DNA of 64,000 bases from Ophioderma brevispina (Eukaryota > Echinodermata > Ophiuroidea > Amphilepidida > Ophiodermatidae): positions 1 through 64,000 of the forward strand of contig JAMKCH010011834.1 of NCBI GenBank assembly GCA_023653785.1, given 5' to 3'. Below, piece by piece: positions 35,725-47,486 of this stretch. The position numbers and the translations under genes are program-made. Below the pieces are notes generated by a model. It saw only the letters and a list, made by a program, of their open reading frames with translations. It was not told the DNA's origin and did no database searches. Within the stretch, counting starts at the first letter, position 1. Every line of letters begins with the position of its first letter.

Positions 35725-36620
35725 ATAGTGATTCGCGCTGAGTATAGGGACAACCTGTACTGTTTTACGGTGAGAGCGATTTGTGAGGGGCGCACACAGC
35801 AATTAAAATTTGTAGTAGAGCACTACTAGTCAGTGGCTTCTTAAAACTGTGTGCGCTACGGTCAATATGGAGTGCAGTAGTCAAGAACCACAGCGGGTCA
35901 CTGGTAAAGATAATGTATGTTAATATGTGAAATACTACCTGTATGAGGCAGCTGCGCTATTGAATCCTGGAATATGGTACAATGGTTTTCACGCGTCTAC
36001 ACAGGATATGGAGGCCTCATCAATTTTACATTTCCATACGTTAGCCTAAACTAATACGACAATTCAATAGCCAATACCCACTCAAAGATCGGTCCAACGT
36101 AGTTCTTATAGTTTAAAGCAGGTTGGATGAAAAATTTGAAAATGAAAACCTGCGTAAACACATAAAAAGCAAACACAATTGTGTAATTTTATTTGCCTAA
36201 AAAAATTGGGAAAATTACTTGTCCGTCCAAATGAAACACTGACAACGTATGAACATACCGGGATAGTGCCCAGTAGGGATTTAATAATTTTCAAATCCGT
36301 CTCTGTTTAATTTAAAATATCATGCTTTAATTCAATTACTTCTAATGCCATATCTTAAAAAAACTTGCAATCAATTCTTAACATGTTGAGTAAAACCATT
36401 TAAAAGATGCGTTTTCGCAATGACCACCAGTGTTTTACGTTCAAGTGATGTGAATCTTATAAATCATTGTATTAAAAAATACAAAATTCATCAGAAAGTA
36501 AAAGAAACAAAAATTAAGTTTTGTCTTGGCCCCTTTTCCTTTCAGGCCTTCTGTTGTTTAGGCCAGCCAGCGACTTCCTTGGATAGATTAATTACAATGT
36601 TCTTCTCCATTTCACCTAAT
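35725..36620 (+). repeat. 900-bp dispersed repeat I, copy 2
   Basis: It is collinear with 28815-29715. It begins about 24 bp after the end of MITE A copy 4. Diverged by substitutions and indels; non-coding. Confidence 0.75.
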
Positions 36621-36660
36621 GGATATGACCCAAAAATTTTCCCAGATCCTAAACAGCGCG

Positions 36661-36858
36661 AATCGAGTATAGTAAAATTCAATCCATTGGCGCACAGTTC
36701 AGTTACCTCCATTCACCGGGTATTAGGGAAAAATACACCCCCGGGGTTGTGGGCATGATATATGCTAACCAGATCACACAAGGCAAGTTCATGTCAATGT
36801 ATGTGATATACAACACTGAACTGTGTCCTTGGGGGATGAGCATATTGTAACTACATAG
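36661..36858 (+). mobile_element. MITE family D, copy 3 (degraded)
   Basis: Shared words are 'cattcacc', 'aaaatacaccccc', 'ccagatcacac', 'aagttcatgtcaatg' and 'attgtaact'. The left terminus is eroded. Confidence 0.65.
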
Positions 36859-36879
36859 TTTCTTTGGCCAATTTATGGG

Positions 36880-37182
36880 TTATAATTGGCTAAATATATC
36901 ACCAAACCAATCACAGAATGTTAAGAAAATCTTAAAGGTTTGTATAGACACATAGAGGGTTATTTTGATTGGTTACTCAGAGGTTCTACCATGTTATATC
37001 ACTTAATTAGCCAATCAGAATAATGCTGTATGGAAGGTGTAGACTCAAGGTTTTAAAAATCAGAACAGGCAATCCTGAGTTACAAATGATCAGCCCACCA
37101 AAGGGACACCGAATCGACACAATAGACTCGAGATAATTTCTAAGAAAAGTGGTAGACCTCAGGTTTTAAAATCGAACAGGCA
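36880..37182. repeat. Short dispersed and tandem repeats
   Basis: About 36890-37030 has the 'ttttgattggttactcagagg ... agccaatcaga' pattern also seen near 33186-33260 and 53930-53990. About 37040-37110 and 37150-37215 repeat 'gtagac-tca-ggttttaaaa-tc-gaacaggca', a local duplication next to family D. Confidence 0.6.
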
Positions 37183-37408
37183 CACTATGAGTTACAATAT
37201 GATCATCCACCAAGGACACAGTTCAGGGGTTGTACTTGTCATACATTGACATTGAACTGAACTTGGTGATCTTGAGTGTGATCTGGGTATTATCATACCC
37301 AAAAAACCAGGGGGTGTAAGTTTCTAAAGACACTGGTGAATGGAAGGTACTGAACTGTGCCAAGGAAAGGAAATGGGAATTGAGATGTTACTAAAACTCA
37401 TAGTAGTG
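37183..37408 (-). mobile_element. MITE family D, copy 4 (reverse)
   Basis: It begins CACTATGAGTTA and contains the reverse complements of 'ccagatcacac' and 'aatacaccccctgg'. It ends near CTCATAGTAGTG, with a small insertion in the terminus. Confidence 0.8.
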
Positions 37409-37574
37409 CATGATGCCACCAACACAAACTGTATTGATGTACTAATAATTGAGGCATTCTGATTCTGAATAAGTGGGTATTGTGTTATCCATTATTGGAA
37501 TTTTTACACTTACCCTTTTTCAAAATTTATGAATTGAGAAAAACGTGCTTGTCAACAAATTTTATTCAAAACAT

Positions 37575-37707
37575 ACTTGTCCGGCTGAACTAAGGAAAGT
37601 GACGTTCAGGTTCATGCAGTCTTCAACGTGTGATTGTGTGATCGCAGTAGGCTTGCATTGAGTATCGCAAGCGTACAAAGTCATCACTCCTTAGTTCAGG
37701 CGGACGA
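37575..37707. mobile_element. Foldback element K, copy 1
   Basis: The left arm CTTGTCCGGCTGAACTAAGG pairs with the right arm CCTTAGTTCAGGCGGACG. It is about 133 bp. A related copy is at 47487-47662. Confidence 0.75.
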
Positions 37708-38640
37708 ACACGGGAGAAGTATTAAACCTCAATTTCTGATCCGCACAAAACATTTTAAAAAGTATTATCAGGGTTGGAGTTAATGGCCTTGAGGGTAGTA
37801 GTCTCAACTAAATTAACCACTAATGTTTCATTTTAAAGCCCTAAAATACATGTAATTTTAGGAGACTGGCATTTTGTGATATGGCGGGAACTACAACGCT
37901 GTAGAAACATATGAACTGAAGCTATGTGAAAGGCAGATGTAAAAAAATAATCTTTCCACGAAGCCAAATATTAAATATTTCTGGTATCGGTTTGGTTTAA
38001 AGTACGTATTTCTCATGGTGGAAGTGTTTAAATAAGCACCGTGTAATAAGTAGAGCCTTTTATAAATGAATAAATAAAAATGGCATTTCAGTGGTGTATT
38101 ATATAAAAATTAAATCTGAAAACTGGTCAACACTGAAGATTGTCTGGTGCATTTCCAAGAGTTTTATTCTTACGTACTGTCTTGCAGTGAATTTGGGCAA
38201 GAGATTGAAGAAAAAAATGCTTTCGTTTGTCATGTGTTTTTCATTTGGGACAACTAGAATCAGAGGGAAACTACATTTGCTGTACGTTGGTCCGAAAGTA
38301 TTTTCCCCACAGTGTATTCGGTATCACAGGCCTGTGAAGATAATACGAAATTGGTACGTGGGACGAGAAGAGACTAACATGATCGTCCCCATACAAGAAC
38401 TCTGTGTAAATGAGGAAAGACCAAAGGGGGTGGGTCTATGGATGTTTTGCATCATAGAGTCTGTGAATTTGTTTTGAAATATGTATCGTGTATTGGTCTG
38501 AACCTATAGGACATAGCGAGAAAATTGAAACATTTTTATCTCAACAATGCCTTTCCAATATTTTTTCCAGTCTTAAATGTTTAAACACTGGTTTCAATTT
38601 ACCACCAACTTTTTTTGTTTTGTGGTTCAAAATGTTAAAT
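37708..38640. other. Unclassified stretch
   Basis: A 128-codon forward frame at 38091-38477 shows no recognisable domain and no supporting splice or repeat context. I do not call it a gene. Nothing else was found. Confidence 0.35.
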
Positions 38641-39009
38641 TGCATGCTGTATGAGTTCCGTAAGGGTTACGATGATGTAACGGGGTGGAAAAGGAGGTGG
38701 GCGGTGAGGGGATTGGCCGGGGGGTGACAGTTGGTGACTTTTTGGCCCCATCAGAAACCGCGATGCCGGACCGCAATGTATTTGTTCAATTTTAGACTCA
38801 GGATTACATTTTACCAGGCACATAATTTGCTTGCAGCCAAGAAAGAGTTAACAGAACACTGAGAGGAGTCATCCATCCAAATTTGACCGAAAGGCAGCAC
38901 CAAAAAAATACAGCGGTTTCGGGCCACTTGTGTCCCTGACCGTTGCGGTAGCAAATGGTAATAAGTGTAAATGACTTTGACATGATGTTGGACCTTGAAA
39001 CAAATGAGG

Positions 39010-39260
39010 GTTTGCATGTAACTCCATAAACCAAGTTTCAGGGGGGGCGGCCCAGATAGCGTCGTTTTTGCGTTCCCATCGGCTTTACACGTAGCTATAA
39101 TCACGAAAAACTTGACAAATATTCTAAAGTCGAAAAATAAAAAATTTACTATCAATATTTTTCCACTCAAGATCCGTTGGAGTTGAAGAATCAACTCCAG
39201 TGTTGTAAGTACTTTTTGTATGAATAACGGTTTACAAACGGGAATCCATTTTGAACGAGG
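39010..39260 (-). repeat. Dispersed repeat H, copy 1, with central hairpin
   Basis: It contains the perfect hairpin GGAGTTGA-AGAA-TCAACTCC near 39178-39200. Flanking text matches 51120-51400 in reverse ('gggcggcc', 'tgaataacg', 'catttttt'-like words). Probably a palindrome-centred MITE; termini are not resolved. Confidence 0.55.
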
Positions 39261-39624
39261 CTTGTTGGACCTCATGTTCAATCGCAGGGTCACCGATATT
39301 TATAGCTGCGGACCATGTACCAAGCCCGGTACCAGGTAGCCTATGCACGCGTGGAATATGATTCGTTGACCTGCATGTAGCAATCCTCTCATGTCCGGTC
39401 TTTAAAAACGATTTGATGATAGTTTTGCAGCACAATTATGCACCATCGACTAAAGCAAGGCAATTTAAATCGGTCACGGCTCCGTACGGGAATTCTCACT
39501 CGCCACTCTGATCTATTTATAAACGCGTACAGTGACTTCAAATTCCGGTCACTGTTCAGGCTCGTCCAATGACTTGTTTGGCAGTTTTGCGCTATGAATA
39601 AAGCTTGGCCGCCACCGCCTGCCA

Positions 39625-39790
39625 AGTTTAGTTCTAATTTAACTTTTCAAATGAGGTCAATTTAACATTTTCAGCCTATTTACAACTTGACCTCACATGG
39701 GACCTCATCAACAAATGGGGGGATGCCATGTTGTACCTGACCCAAGTTTGGTCTAAATCCATCAAAGTATGAGGATATTACAGGCAAATG
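39625..39790 (-). repeat. Single monomer of the 22.8-23.2 kb tandem repeat
   Basis: Reverse-strand text 'aacttgggtcaggtac', 'gatgaggtc' and 'gttgtaaataggctgaaaat' matches the monomers at 22800-23225. Confidence 0.65.
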
Positions 39791-40108
39791 TTAAAAAGAC
39801 CCTGGCACATTTGAAAAATAGTGCGCCCTCAAGATTTTTGATTGGTTGTAAAGCTTTTATATACATTAGCGCTCACCTGAAATGATTGATATCAAATCAG
39901 ACTCCTTATGGGTAAACAGAACGATTTTATAATTAATGTCGCCGGCGACATTAATTCAGCAGACAACGAAAAAATACAAGCAAACGCACGCCGTATGCAT
40001 GTTTCCCACGGCATGCCCCGTTTGACCGGTCTGTGAACTTTGTGGTTTTAATATCTATGAGCATGAGTCTATGATATTTTGTGAAAATGTGCCAGTGCCA
40101 GTGCCGCT

Positions 40109-40224
40109 TTAAAGGCCCATGGTCCAATCGCTAATAGCCTCGCCCCCAGATTTTACCGGAAGTGGTCAAAATTTTGGTATCGGAAGAAAGCTACTACTTT
40201 TCTCATTTACCCTGTGAAATCTTA
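40109..40224 (+). mobile_element. MITE family G, truncated by LINE insertion
   Basis: It starts TTAAAGGCCCATGG. The interior matches 3312-3439 reversed, up to 'ccctgtgaaatctta' at 40224. LINE coding text begins immediately after. Confidence 0.65.
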
Positions 40225-41440
40225 GGGCTAAGCCCATCGTCGATCCCCATCTGCCTGACGAACAAGCAGGATTTCGCCGTGGCCAGAGAGCACTGTCCAT
40301 CAGATTGTAAAACTCACAAATGATATTGAGGAAAGCTTTGAAAAGCGCCGTAAGGCAGGCGTCATCTTGGTGGACCTTACTGCAGCATATGACACCGTGT
40401 GGCACCAGGGCCTGACACTCAAGCTTCTCAGGACCATCCCGGATCGTCACCTTATACAATTCATATGTACATGCTTGCACAACAGTTAGCCTTATTATCA
40501 AGACCAGTGATGGGAAGAGTGGTCATCTGAGGAACGGACTACCACAAGGATCGTCTGGCTCCTTGCTGTTCAACTTGTATATCAAGAGATTTACCTCAAA
40601 CACAAATATCTAAGACCTATGGCTACGCCGACGATCTTGCCATCCTCCACTGGACAGAAGCTGGACGGAAGTAGAAAGTACACTTCAGATATTGGTCTAC
40701 TTGCAGCATATCTCAAGACTGAGACTGAAGTGGAGCGAAGCAAGACCACCGCTACTGCCTTCCACCTAAACACAAAGAGGCTCATCGCCAGCTTCAAATT
40801 AAAACTCAAGGAAGCGGGCCTCGGCCATACAAATATACACCAACCTACCTGGGAGTGACGCTTGACCGGCAGCTTAATTACCGGCAGCACTGGAGTCTGA
40901 TGCACCAAGGGATCTTCGAGGAATAACCCCTGTTTGGCCGACTTGCTGGATTCTTCTGGGGTGCCAGCCCCCCACGACCCTACGCAACCACTGCGTGGCT
41001 TGGTTCGACAAAGCCTGCTTTGAATATGCCGCCCAGCCTGGTGCAACAGCTATCACACAAAGAAGCTGGACAGGAGAGAGAGTACTCAACAAGAATTGAG
41101 AAACTCACTGGCTGCCTCCGTCCTACTCCCTCTGAATTCCGACCAGTGCTTTCAGGCCTTGCAACTGCAGTACTTGAGAGAGAAAAACAAATGCATACAC
41201 TAGTGAATCAGGGCCCTGATGGACAACAAGCACCTGCTGCAAAAAATGTCAAAGAATCACACCAACTCCCCTTTCAAAATTTACAGAATGGAATTATGCC
41301 TGGTGGACACCCAAAGGTACCAGATCAACACTCTATCGACGAATACGACGGGGCAGCCCCGAAAGGACCCCTCTACGTCGCCGCCATTACGGGGGGCATC
41401 CTGGCCACCAAACACACAGTAAACACACGCCGCATATTGC
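40225..41440 (+). pseudogene. Jockey/CR1-like LINE reverse transcriptase, 5'-truncated
   Basis: Translation shows 'KPIVDPHLPDEQAGFRRGQ' at about 40230-40285 (fingers), 'VDLTAAYDTVWH' at about 40370-40406 (palm motif A, catalytic Asp present) and 'GYADDLAILH' at about 40618-40648 (intact YADD box). 'TYLGVTLDRQLNY' follows at about 40848-40885 and 'TGCLRPTP' with 'LPVLSG'-like text at about 41105-41160. These are in order for a non-LTR RT and its C-terminal extension. Several frameshifts break the frame, and the endonuclease domain is missing (5' truncation). The remaining 3' part lies at 43085-43480, after unrelated sequence. Confidence 0.85.
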
Positions 41441-43084
41441 CTTTTACGAGCTTAAAGAACGAAAGAAAAGACTTTACAACCTATTTTTTCGCAATTTAAA
41501 CAATTTTCACGTTATTTCATGGATTTAGGTTAAGATGATTGTCAGGGAAGGTTAAGTGTCTTACTGGTGTTGTAAAAATTGAAGGTTAACACGCACCTTT
41601 AAATAAACAAAAAAACAGAACAAGTTTATAATTATTATATTTAAAATTGTTAATAACAGCAGCGTGAGACAATTATTTTAGTTTTTAAAATTCAAACATC
41701 CGACAAAAATAAAGTAACAAGTAATATTCGTTTTTGAATATTGCGGATTATGTTGTAGCTGGTTCTCTGGAGCAAGTATTGAATTAGATTGGAGTAATTT
41801 ATCAACCTTAATACCAGCTCTTCGAGACACGCCACAACACGATTTCCGTCATTTATTTAGAAGTCGTACTGACAGCCGTAACACTCGCTTGTTTGTGGCC
41901 TTCCAAAATTAGGTCCACGTTACGTAGTGACATCTGCAGGGAAATTGTTTTTAGTATGTCTGCTTGCTCGCATTACGTAATTGTTTATGCGTCCTTTGTA
42001 GTGTCTTTTTGTGTCATCCCAGTTTTCGGAGCCCACTTGTGAAAGTGTTTGTTCACTTAATGGGAATACGCCAGGGGCTGGATGGGATATTTTGTATTTG
42101 TTCCATTGTATGATTTTTGACCCTATGCATTTTGTATAACGTTCTCAATCGTATAATTCGTTTATCTGTATAATTGGCATGTACCTGGATTCTCCTAAAT
42201 ACAAATCAATAAAAAGAATGTGACTATGAACTTCGTGCCGTTGTACGTGAACACTCGCGACCTAGTTCCCCAAAGACCGATCCGTATTTGATGCAATGAA
42301 AAAAGTGACATCTTTTTTTTCCGATGAGGGTTGTAACCCCCTGGTGGTTAGCAAAAAGGACGCTTCGTGACCATGTGATCATTTGGAGCTCTGCACAAAA
42401 TAAGTCTCGTTTGTGCATGGAAATGTGCAAGCTGCTATCAGTACCACGTTGGAAAAGAACGGCGGAGTTGCAACCGGGGTATTAGCCTGAAAGGGATACG
42501 TGATTGTTTGTGTTTTTTCGGTGTAATGTAGTGATGGACGGGTACGTGACCACCAGCGTGGACACACCAAATAACCCGTTTAAATGGCCTTTGGTCGCAC
42601 CTCTTGACAACCACAATGTAATTTAAAAGTTAAAAAATAAATGAAATAATAAAAAATAAAATTAAGTTCATTCCAATCGTAGAAGCTTGGCAAATTCGGT
42701 GGTTTTCCATTTGGGAAACCGATGCTCTGGTACGGCTGCAGACATTCACATTCTTAATTGTCATTGCCGTGGCGAGTGGAATTTCCCACGCAGTTAGTTT
42801 CAATTTGTAACGTTTTATCGCTATTTGTGCAGACAGAAATTACATTTTTTTCTGAGGCCGACTGATGATATACAAATGGATAAACAGTGAAATAGTGTTG
42901 ATTTTGCGTCAGAACTGATCCCATTACCCAGACTCTAGCTCACCCAGCGACAAACTCACCCCTAGCCCTGGCAACAAGTACACACCGTTCAACACGGTGT
43001 TAGACGAGAAAAATGCAAAGATGCCCCCTAGTAATGGCGGGCTGGTGACGTGCGCCGCCCACGGCGTAGGGCGATCATAGTCGC
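41441..43084. other. Unclassified sequence splitting the LINE
   Basis: About 1.6 kb separates two collinear pieces of one LINE type. It holds no recognised gene. 'aacacgcacctttaa' at 41589-41603 resembles the right end of a TTAAAGGTGC MITE, without a clear left end. It could be an insertion or replaced LINE sequence. Confidence 0.4.
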
Positions 43085-43480
43085 CGTCGGATTTGTGTAT
43101 AACCTAAGACAGGGAGAAACTACCACCTGGCAGCAATCTCACACGCAAAGAATGTGTCACCTTTAAACCGGCTTCGCACAGGAGTCGGTCGATTCAATAG
43201 CAATATGCATAGATGGGGGATGTGGCCATCGCCAGCTGCCAATGTGGTTCTCCATCACAGGACTGCGATCACATTCTCAAACGAGGGCCCTAACTTTCGT
43301 CCACCGGAGACACCGATTTTCAAACCAAACCAATCAACAGTGAGTTGGCTCCAACGCTTACAACAGTTGCTGCCTCATACGCAAAAGAAGAGACGGGCTA
43401 AAGGATGTTGGTTTGAATGTATGATGGCGAAAAAGCTGCCCCCTTGTCTGGCCTTGAACACAAGGATTTAGCGGTAAAGA
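43085..43480 (+). pseudogene. LINE C-terminal zinc-knuckle-like tail
   Basis: Frame-shifted translation gives 'LPPGSNLTRKECVTF' followed by 'GDVAIASCQCGSPSQDCDHI' between about 43120 and 43285. This corresponds to the LPPG-R-W-LNR-RTG-GR-C-CG-QTM-H pattern at the C-terminus of the LINE family seen at 44878-45300. It is probably the 3' end of the element at 40225. Confidence 0.65.
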
Positions 43481-43489
43481 TTGGCCTGG

Positions 43490-44345
43490 TGTGAAGTATT
43501 TATCATTTTAATTTGGGTAAGCTAACTCTTTGTTGTGTGTCACAAAAAAATGATTGCAGTCTTATTTGGACAATACGAAGAGTTTGTTGCTCTACATTCT
43601 AATTTGAATTCTTAAGTGTGTTAAAATGCATGTTCAGATTATACAAATGGAAAATATTCCTATGTCATCTATTGGGTTGGCCGGCACCTGTCTTTTAAAA
43701 AAAGGGGAAACATGGTGGTTTGGACTAGAGTTTAGAGATTGTATGGGGTGGTCCTGGGCGCAAAATGTAAGTGACGTATTATGTAGTAATAGCGCCTCAA
43801 TTTGGTGTTAAATGGGTCCTGCAGTTTACTGCTGTCTATTTTCTGGGGTCTATCTTCAACAGATTGACTATTCTTATGACTTTTCAGGGATATTAGCTAC
43901 ATTCTATCTTATCTTACAAAAAAGAAAACGTAGTCACGAGTTTTTGTTCAAAATATGGGGCATGCCACCAAGTGTTGTTTTTTTGGGACACACGGTACCA
44001 GTCAGCCCAGACATTGGGTTACAGCTTTTCATGAAAAACAAGCCTGGAGGCGCGATGTTATGTCTAGAAATCAAGGGATGTTCGGCCAGAATTACCTATG
44101 ACTTGCTATCTTTGCAATGGTTTCCGCTTCACTGCACTAAGCAATTGAACTGCCTGAATCAAAATCGGGGCTACCTCTAGCCCAGTTTCCCAGTTATAGA
44201 GTTAAAGGGCAAGCAAAAGTATCAGGGAAGGGAGACAATTTCCGATTTGCATAAACAAATACCCTACTTGAATCAAACTTGATTAAAATGGTCTCTTTGT
44301 TTTACCTCAAGCTTTTCTGGACTTGCTTTTTTCCCACCGAGGTGA
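43490..44345. other. Unclassified stretch
   Basis: Forward frames at 43626-43811 and 43812-44180 are adjacent but have no recognisable domain. I make no gene call. Confidence 0.3.
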
Positions 44346-44877
44346 TTAAAGCAATAATAGCACATTTTTCGAAGAGCGCCCCCCGATTTTTCAAAAATTT
44401 TGAGATTTTTACACGGTGGCATTAGTAACTAGCTAGTAAACTATACCTGTGAATAGTTAAGCTAAAAAATATCTGTGTGTCGCAAACGAAGGAATTTTGT
44501 AATTAGAATAATTAATATCGGAGATCTCTGATAATTCAATAAGCTGCTGGAAACGGCCTTCCAATAAGCCGAGAAATATGTACGTATCTACGCTCATCCA
44601 TTAGTTGTTTTATTGGTTCAGGCAAGTCAGGTTAGAAGTCATTTTCTTGAGGTGGCACTTTTTCATCATGGACGGACATAAACTTAGCAATTCCAGCTCT
44701 GCCATTAAGTACAATCAAGGATCCCAATTCTAATTACAAAATCACTTATTTTATGATAAATACACATTTTTTAGCATTCTCATTCGTAGGTGTAGTTTCC
44801 TAGACAATTACCAACATAACTGTGCAAAAATATCAGATTTTGAAAATTGGGGCGCTCTTAAAAAAATGTGCTTCTTA
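44346..44877 (-). mobile_element. MITE family C, copy 2, right end truncated at a LINE
   Basis: The left end is TTAAAGCAATAATAGCAC. The interior is the reverse orientation of 54350-54892. The right arm stops at 'aaaaaatgtgctt' near 44873, before the expected 'ctattattgctttaa', where LINE sequence begins. Confidence 0.85.
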
Positions 44878-45300
44878 TCGTGTGCAAACACTGTGGGTCT
44901 CAAATATGATCCAGCCAGAGATGGGGTACATGGTCTGACTGCTTCACTGAATTCCGCTAGGTCCTTGTTTGTGCCTTGTTGCTCCAGCAGTGGGCAGACC
45001 AAGAGATGTTCCATTGTCTGTGGTGCTGTTCCACAACCACATGTAGTATCCTGATCTGCTTCCAGATAGCCCCACTTCTGCAAGGAAACCTTAGATCGGC
45101 CAATTCCGGTTCGCAATCTGTTGAGGCATCGCCATTCAGCCCATGAGGAGTCAGCTCCAGGTGGGAGATGCTCACCAGGTTCAATACCGATAGATGTTAC
45201 TTGGTTGATGGCAAGTCTTTCTTTCCACAAGGCGACTCTCTTTTGACCTCCTCTGAGACTGTTTCAAGAGGCCGGTTGGCAGCAGGTATCTGTCCAGACA
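44878..45300 (-). pseudogene. Jockey/CR1-like LINE C-terminal fragment
   Basis: The minus-strand frame includes 'LPPGADSSWAEWRCLNRLRT', 'GIGRSKVSLQKWGY', 'CGCGTAPQTMEHLLVCPLLE' and 'KDLAEFSEAVR'. This is the conserved Cys/His tail of this LINE group. Upstream text 'RRSKESRLVERK' at about 45200-45250 is in an adjacent frame. Only the last about 130 residues remain; the 5' part is absent and the 3' end adjoins a MITE. Confidence 0.8.
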
Positions 45301-46290
45301 TAGGATGCTGTTATTGCTTAACTCATCATTTTGCATAAATAAACAGAAATCAAGACAAAAATTCATAAAAAAACCTTTTATTACATATTGAAAATCAATG
45401 CCAGTGATAGAAGAACACAAGTCATGCAAACATAAGTGGCACACATACAGATAATAATTAGTGCTGGGTAGTTTTTAAGTTTGAAGAAAATGTATTAATC
45501 ATGATTTCTTGCGACAGAAATGGGTTCAGTTAAAAATTGTAAAGAGGAAATGAAGGCAATGGGCATGTTTCACAAAAAACAAAGACAGCCAAAAAAATAA
45601 TTATGGGTGTAGCCATAGAGATCCTGCATCACCAGTAACCCTGATGAATTGAGCAGCCTACATAATGTGTTGTCCATAAATAGAGTGCACTTTATTTTGT
45701 TTAGACTGTTGAATTTGTCAGGGTTACTTGTGATGGCCAACACCAGGAAATAATTGCCTGAATCTCTATGGTTTGAATTACCCAAGGTTGCTTTGCCAAG
45801 CAGCAAAATTCAAGGTTTTCCTTTATAATCCATACAAAAAAAATCTGAAAAAATATGATAAATTTATTTATTGGTATTCTACAAAAAAATACATTACTTT
45901 GAAACCCTCTTTTTTTTTTACAGATTTTAACTTTTTGTCACTTCTAAATCATTAAGTAATCAATTTTCCCAGCACTACAAACAGTATAATACATCTTTAA
46001 AACCTAATATGGAAGCACACAAGACAGTCTCACACACAAGACAGTCTCATACACACCACTAAACACAATCAACAGCTACAGCAAAAAATGCAAGGTAATT
46101 ATCCACATTACACAAGTGCGATGTCACAAGTACACCTGCTTTCAAAGAACCTCAGCAATCATATCTACACAGATAATGCTATTACTTGGTTGGCAAGATT
46201 GAGATATCATCAACGAATTGTGCTCCTGAAGCATGATCCTCATCTCATGGGCCATGCAGCTATTTATTACTATATTACTCTTCATTACTA
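45301..46290. other. Unclassified AT-rich stretch
   Basis: No gene, transposon terminus or tandem array was recognised. Confidence 0.35.
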
Positions 46291-46400
46291 CTAGGTGGTC
46301 CCCGGGTTTTGTGATCACCTGGCTTTTTGAAGCACTACTTGTTTGAAAACTGTATTTCGCGATTACCGGGCTTGTGGGGCGCATATCCACTAACCAATCG
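46291..46400 (+). repeat. Dispersed repeat Q, copy 1
   Basis: It begins 'taggtggtccccgggttttg' with 'gatcacctggct', matching 63539-63575. Confidence 0.6.
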
Positions 46401-46438
46401 AATTTGATCTGGCCCGGCCCAAGCTACACCCACCCACC

Positions 46439-46844
46439 AATTTTTGTGACCGTGCGACCCCCGGCCTCCGAGAAAAAGGGGCCTATTATAATATAGACCT
46501 TACTTGGAATAGATTAATAAAATCTGCACATCAATCTACACAAATCTACCGCCCTATCAGAAAAAATGCAAGACCTAGAGAAATACATGAACCCTAACCT
46601 GACCCCCCTAGTTTGCCCCTCCCCCGACCGAAAGAAAAATGAATTTTTGTGACCGTGCGACCCCCGGCCTCCGATAAAAAGGGGCCTATTATAATATAGA
46701 CCTTACTTGGAATAAATTAATAAAATCTGCACATCAATCTACACAAATCTACCGCCCTATCAGAAAAAATGCAAGACCTAGAGAAATACATGAACCCTAA
46801 CCTGACCCCCCTAGTTTGCCCCTCCCCCGACCGAAAGAAAAATG
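46439..46844 (+). repeat. 203-bp tandem duplication, near-identical
   Basis: Copy 1 is 46439-46641 and copy 2 is 46642-46844. Only two substitutions were noticed ('ccgagaaa' vs 'ccgataaa'; 'gaatagatt' vs 'gaataaatt'). Both begin 'aatttttgtgaccgtgcgac' and end 'cgaaagaaaaatg'. High identity indicates a recent duplication or an assembly duplication. Non-coding. Confidence 0.97.
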
Positions 46845-47036
46845 AGGGATTTTGGCAAAATTCGGCGATTTGGGGCCAAAAATTACCAAATTTTGGGAGA
46901 AATCATAGATTTTGGGCCAAAATTGGTTAAAAATCTCCAAATATTTGATACTTTGCCTCCCCAGAATGTCACTTTCCCAAAAAAAATTTCACTTTGCCCC
47001 CCCCAAAAAAAAGAGGTCTGGTGCCGCCACTGGCAC
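46845..47036 (+). repeat. Low-complexity 'ttttgggccaaaatt' block
   Basis: Successive words alternate 'gattttgg', 'ggccaaaaatt' and 'ccccccaaaaaaa'. The open frame at 46842-47048 reflects this composition. Related text is at 21105-21340. Confidence 0.5.
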
Positions 47037-47486
47037 CATACAATCTAAGATGGCAGGTCATTTTTTGTAATACATCACTATAATAAGGGAATAAACTACA
47101 CACATAACATAATACAGCTACCATTATGAGGTAAGGAAATATATTATGCTCTGTAAGTATTAGCTGATGACATCTCCATTTTGCTATTTCATTTAGACCG
47201 TCGCCACATCTTGCACTATATTATGCATCTTGTATTATTATTCCCACAAGCCCCTTTCCAAGTTGCCCACTGCATGCTGCGTATGTTAGCAAATGAACCG
47301 TGTAGCAAAATTGCAATCACAAAGACTTCAAACAGAATGTGATTGACAAACATGAACATTGAAATAGGAATCAGTACATTGTCCACTGTAAGAAGCATGA
47401 ACACTATCTACCTGGAAGGGGCACATTAGCATGTGTGATGAATATTCCCTGGAAGAGTGCATGGAGGGACATACAAACAGTCTGTA

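Noticed and set aside
28815..36620. LTR retrotransposon with 900-bp LTRs
   Set aside because: No gag, protease, RT or integrase text lies between, no clear primer-binding or polypurine site was seen, and the interval is full of unrelated MITEs.
38091..38477. 128-codon forward open frame
   Set aside because: No recognisable domain, no splice or promoter support, and AT-rich composition like its flanks.
40166..41092. Minus-strand frames opposite the LINE
   Set aside because: They are antisense shadows of reverse transcriptase coding on the plus strand.
43626..44180. Two adjacent forward frames of 61 and 122 codons
   Set aside because: No motif was recognised and no evidence links them; length alone is weak support here.
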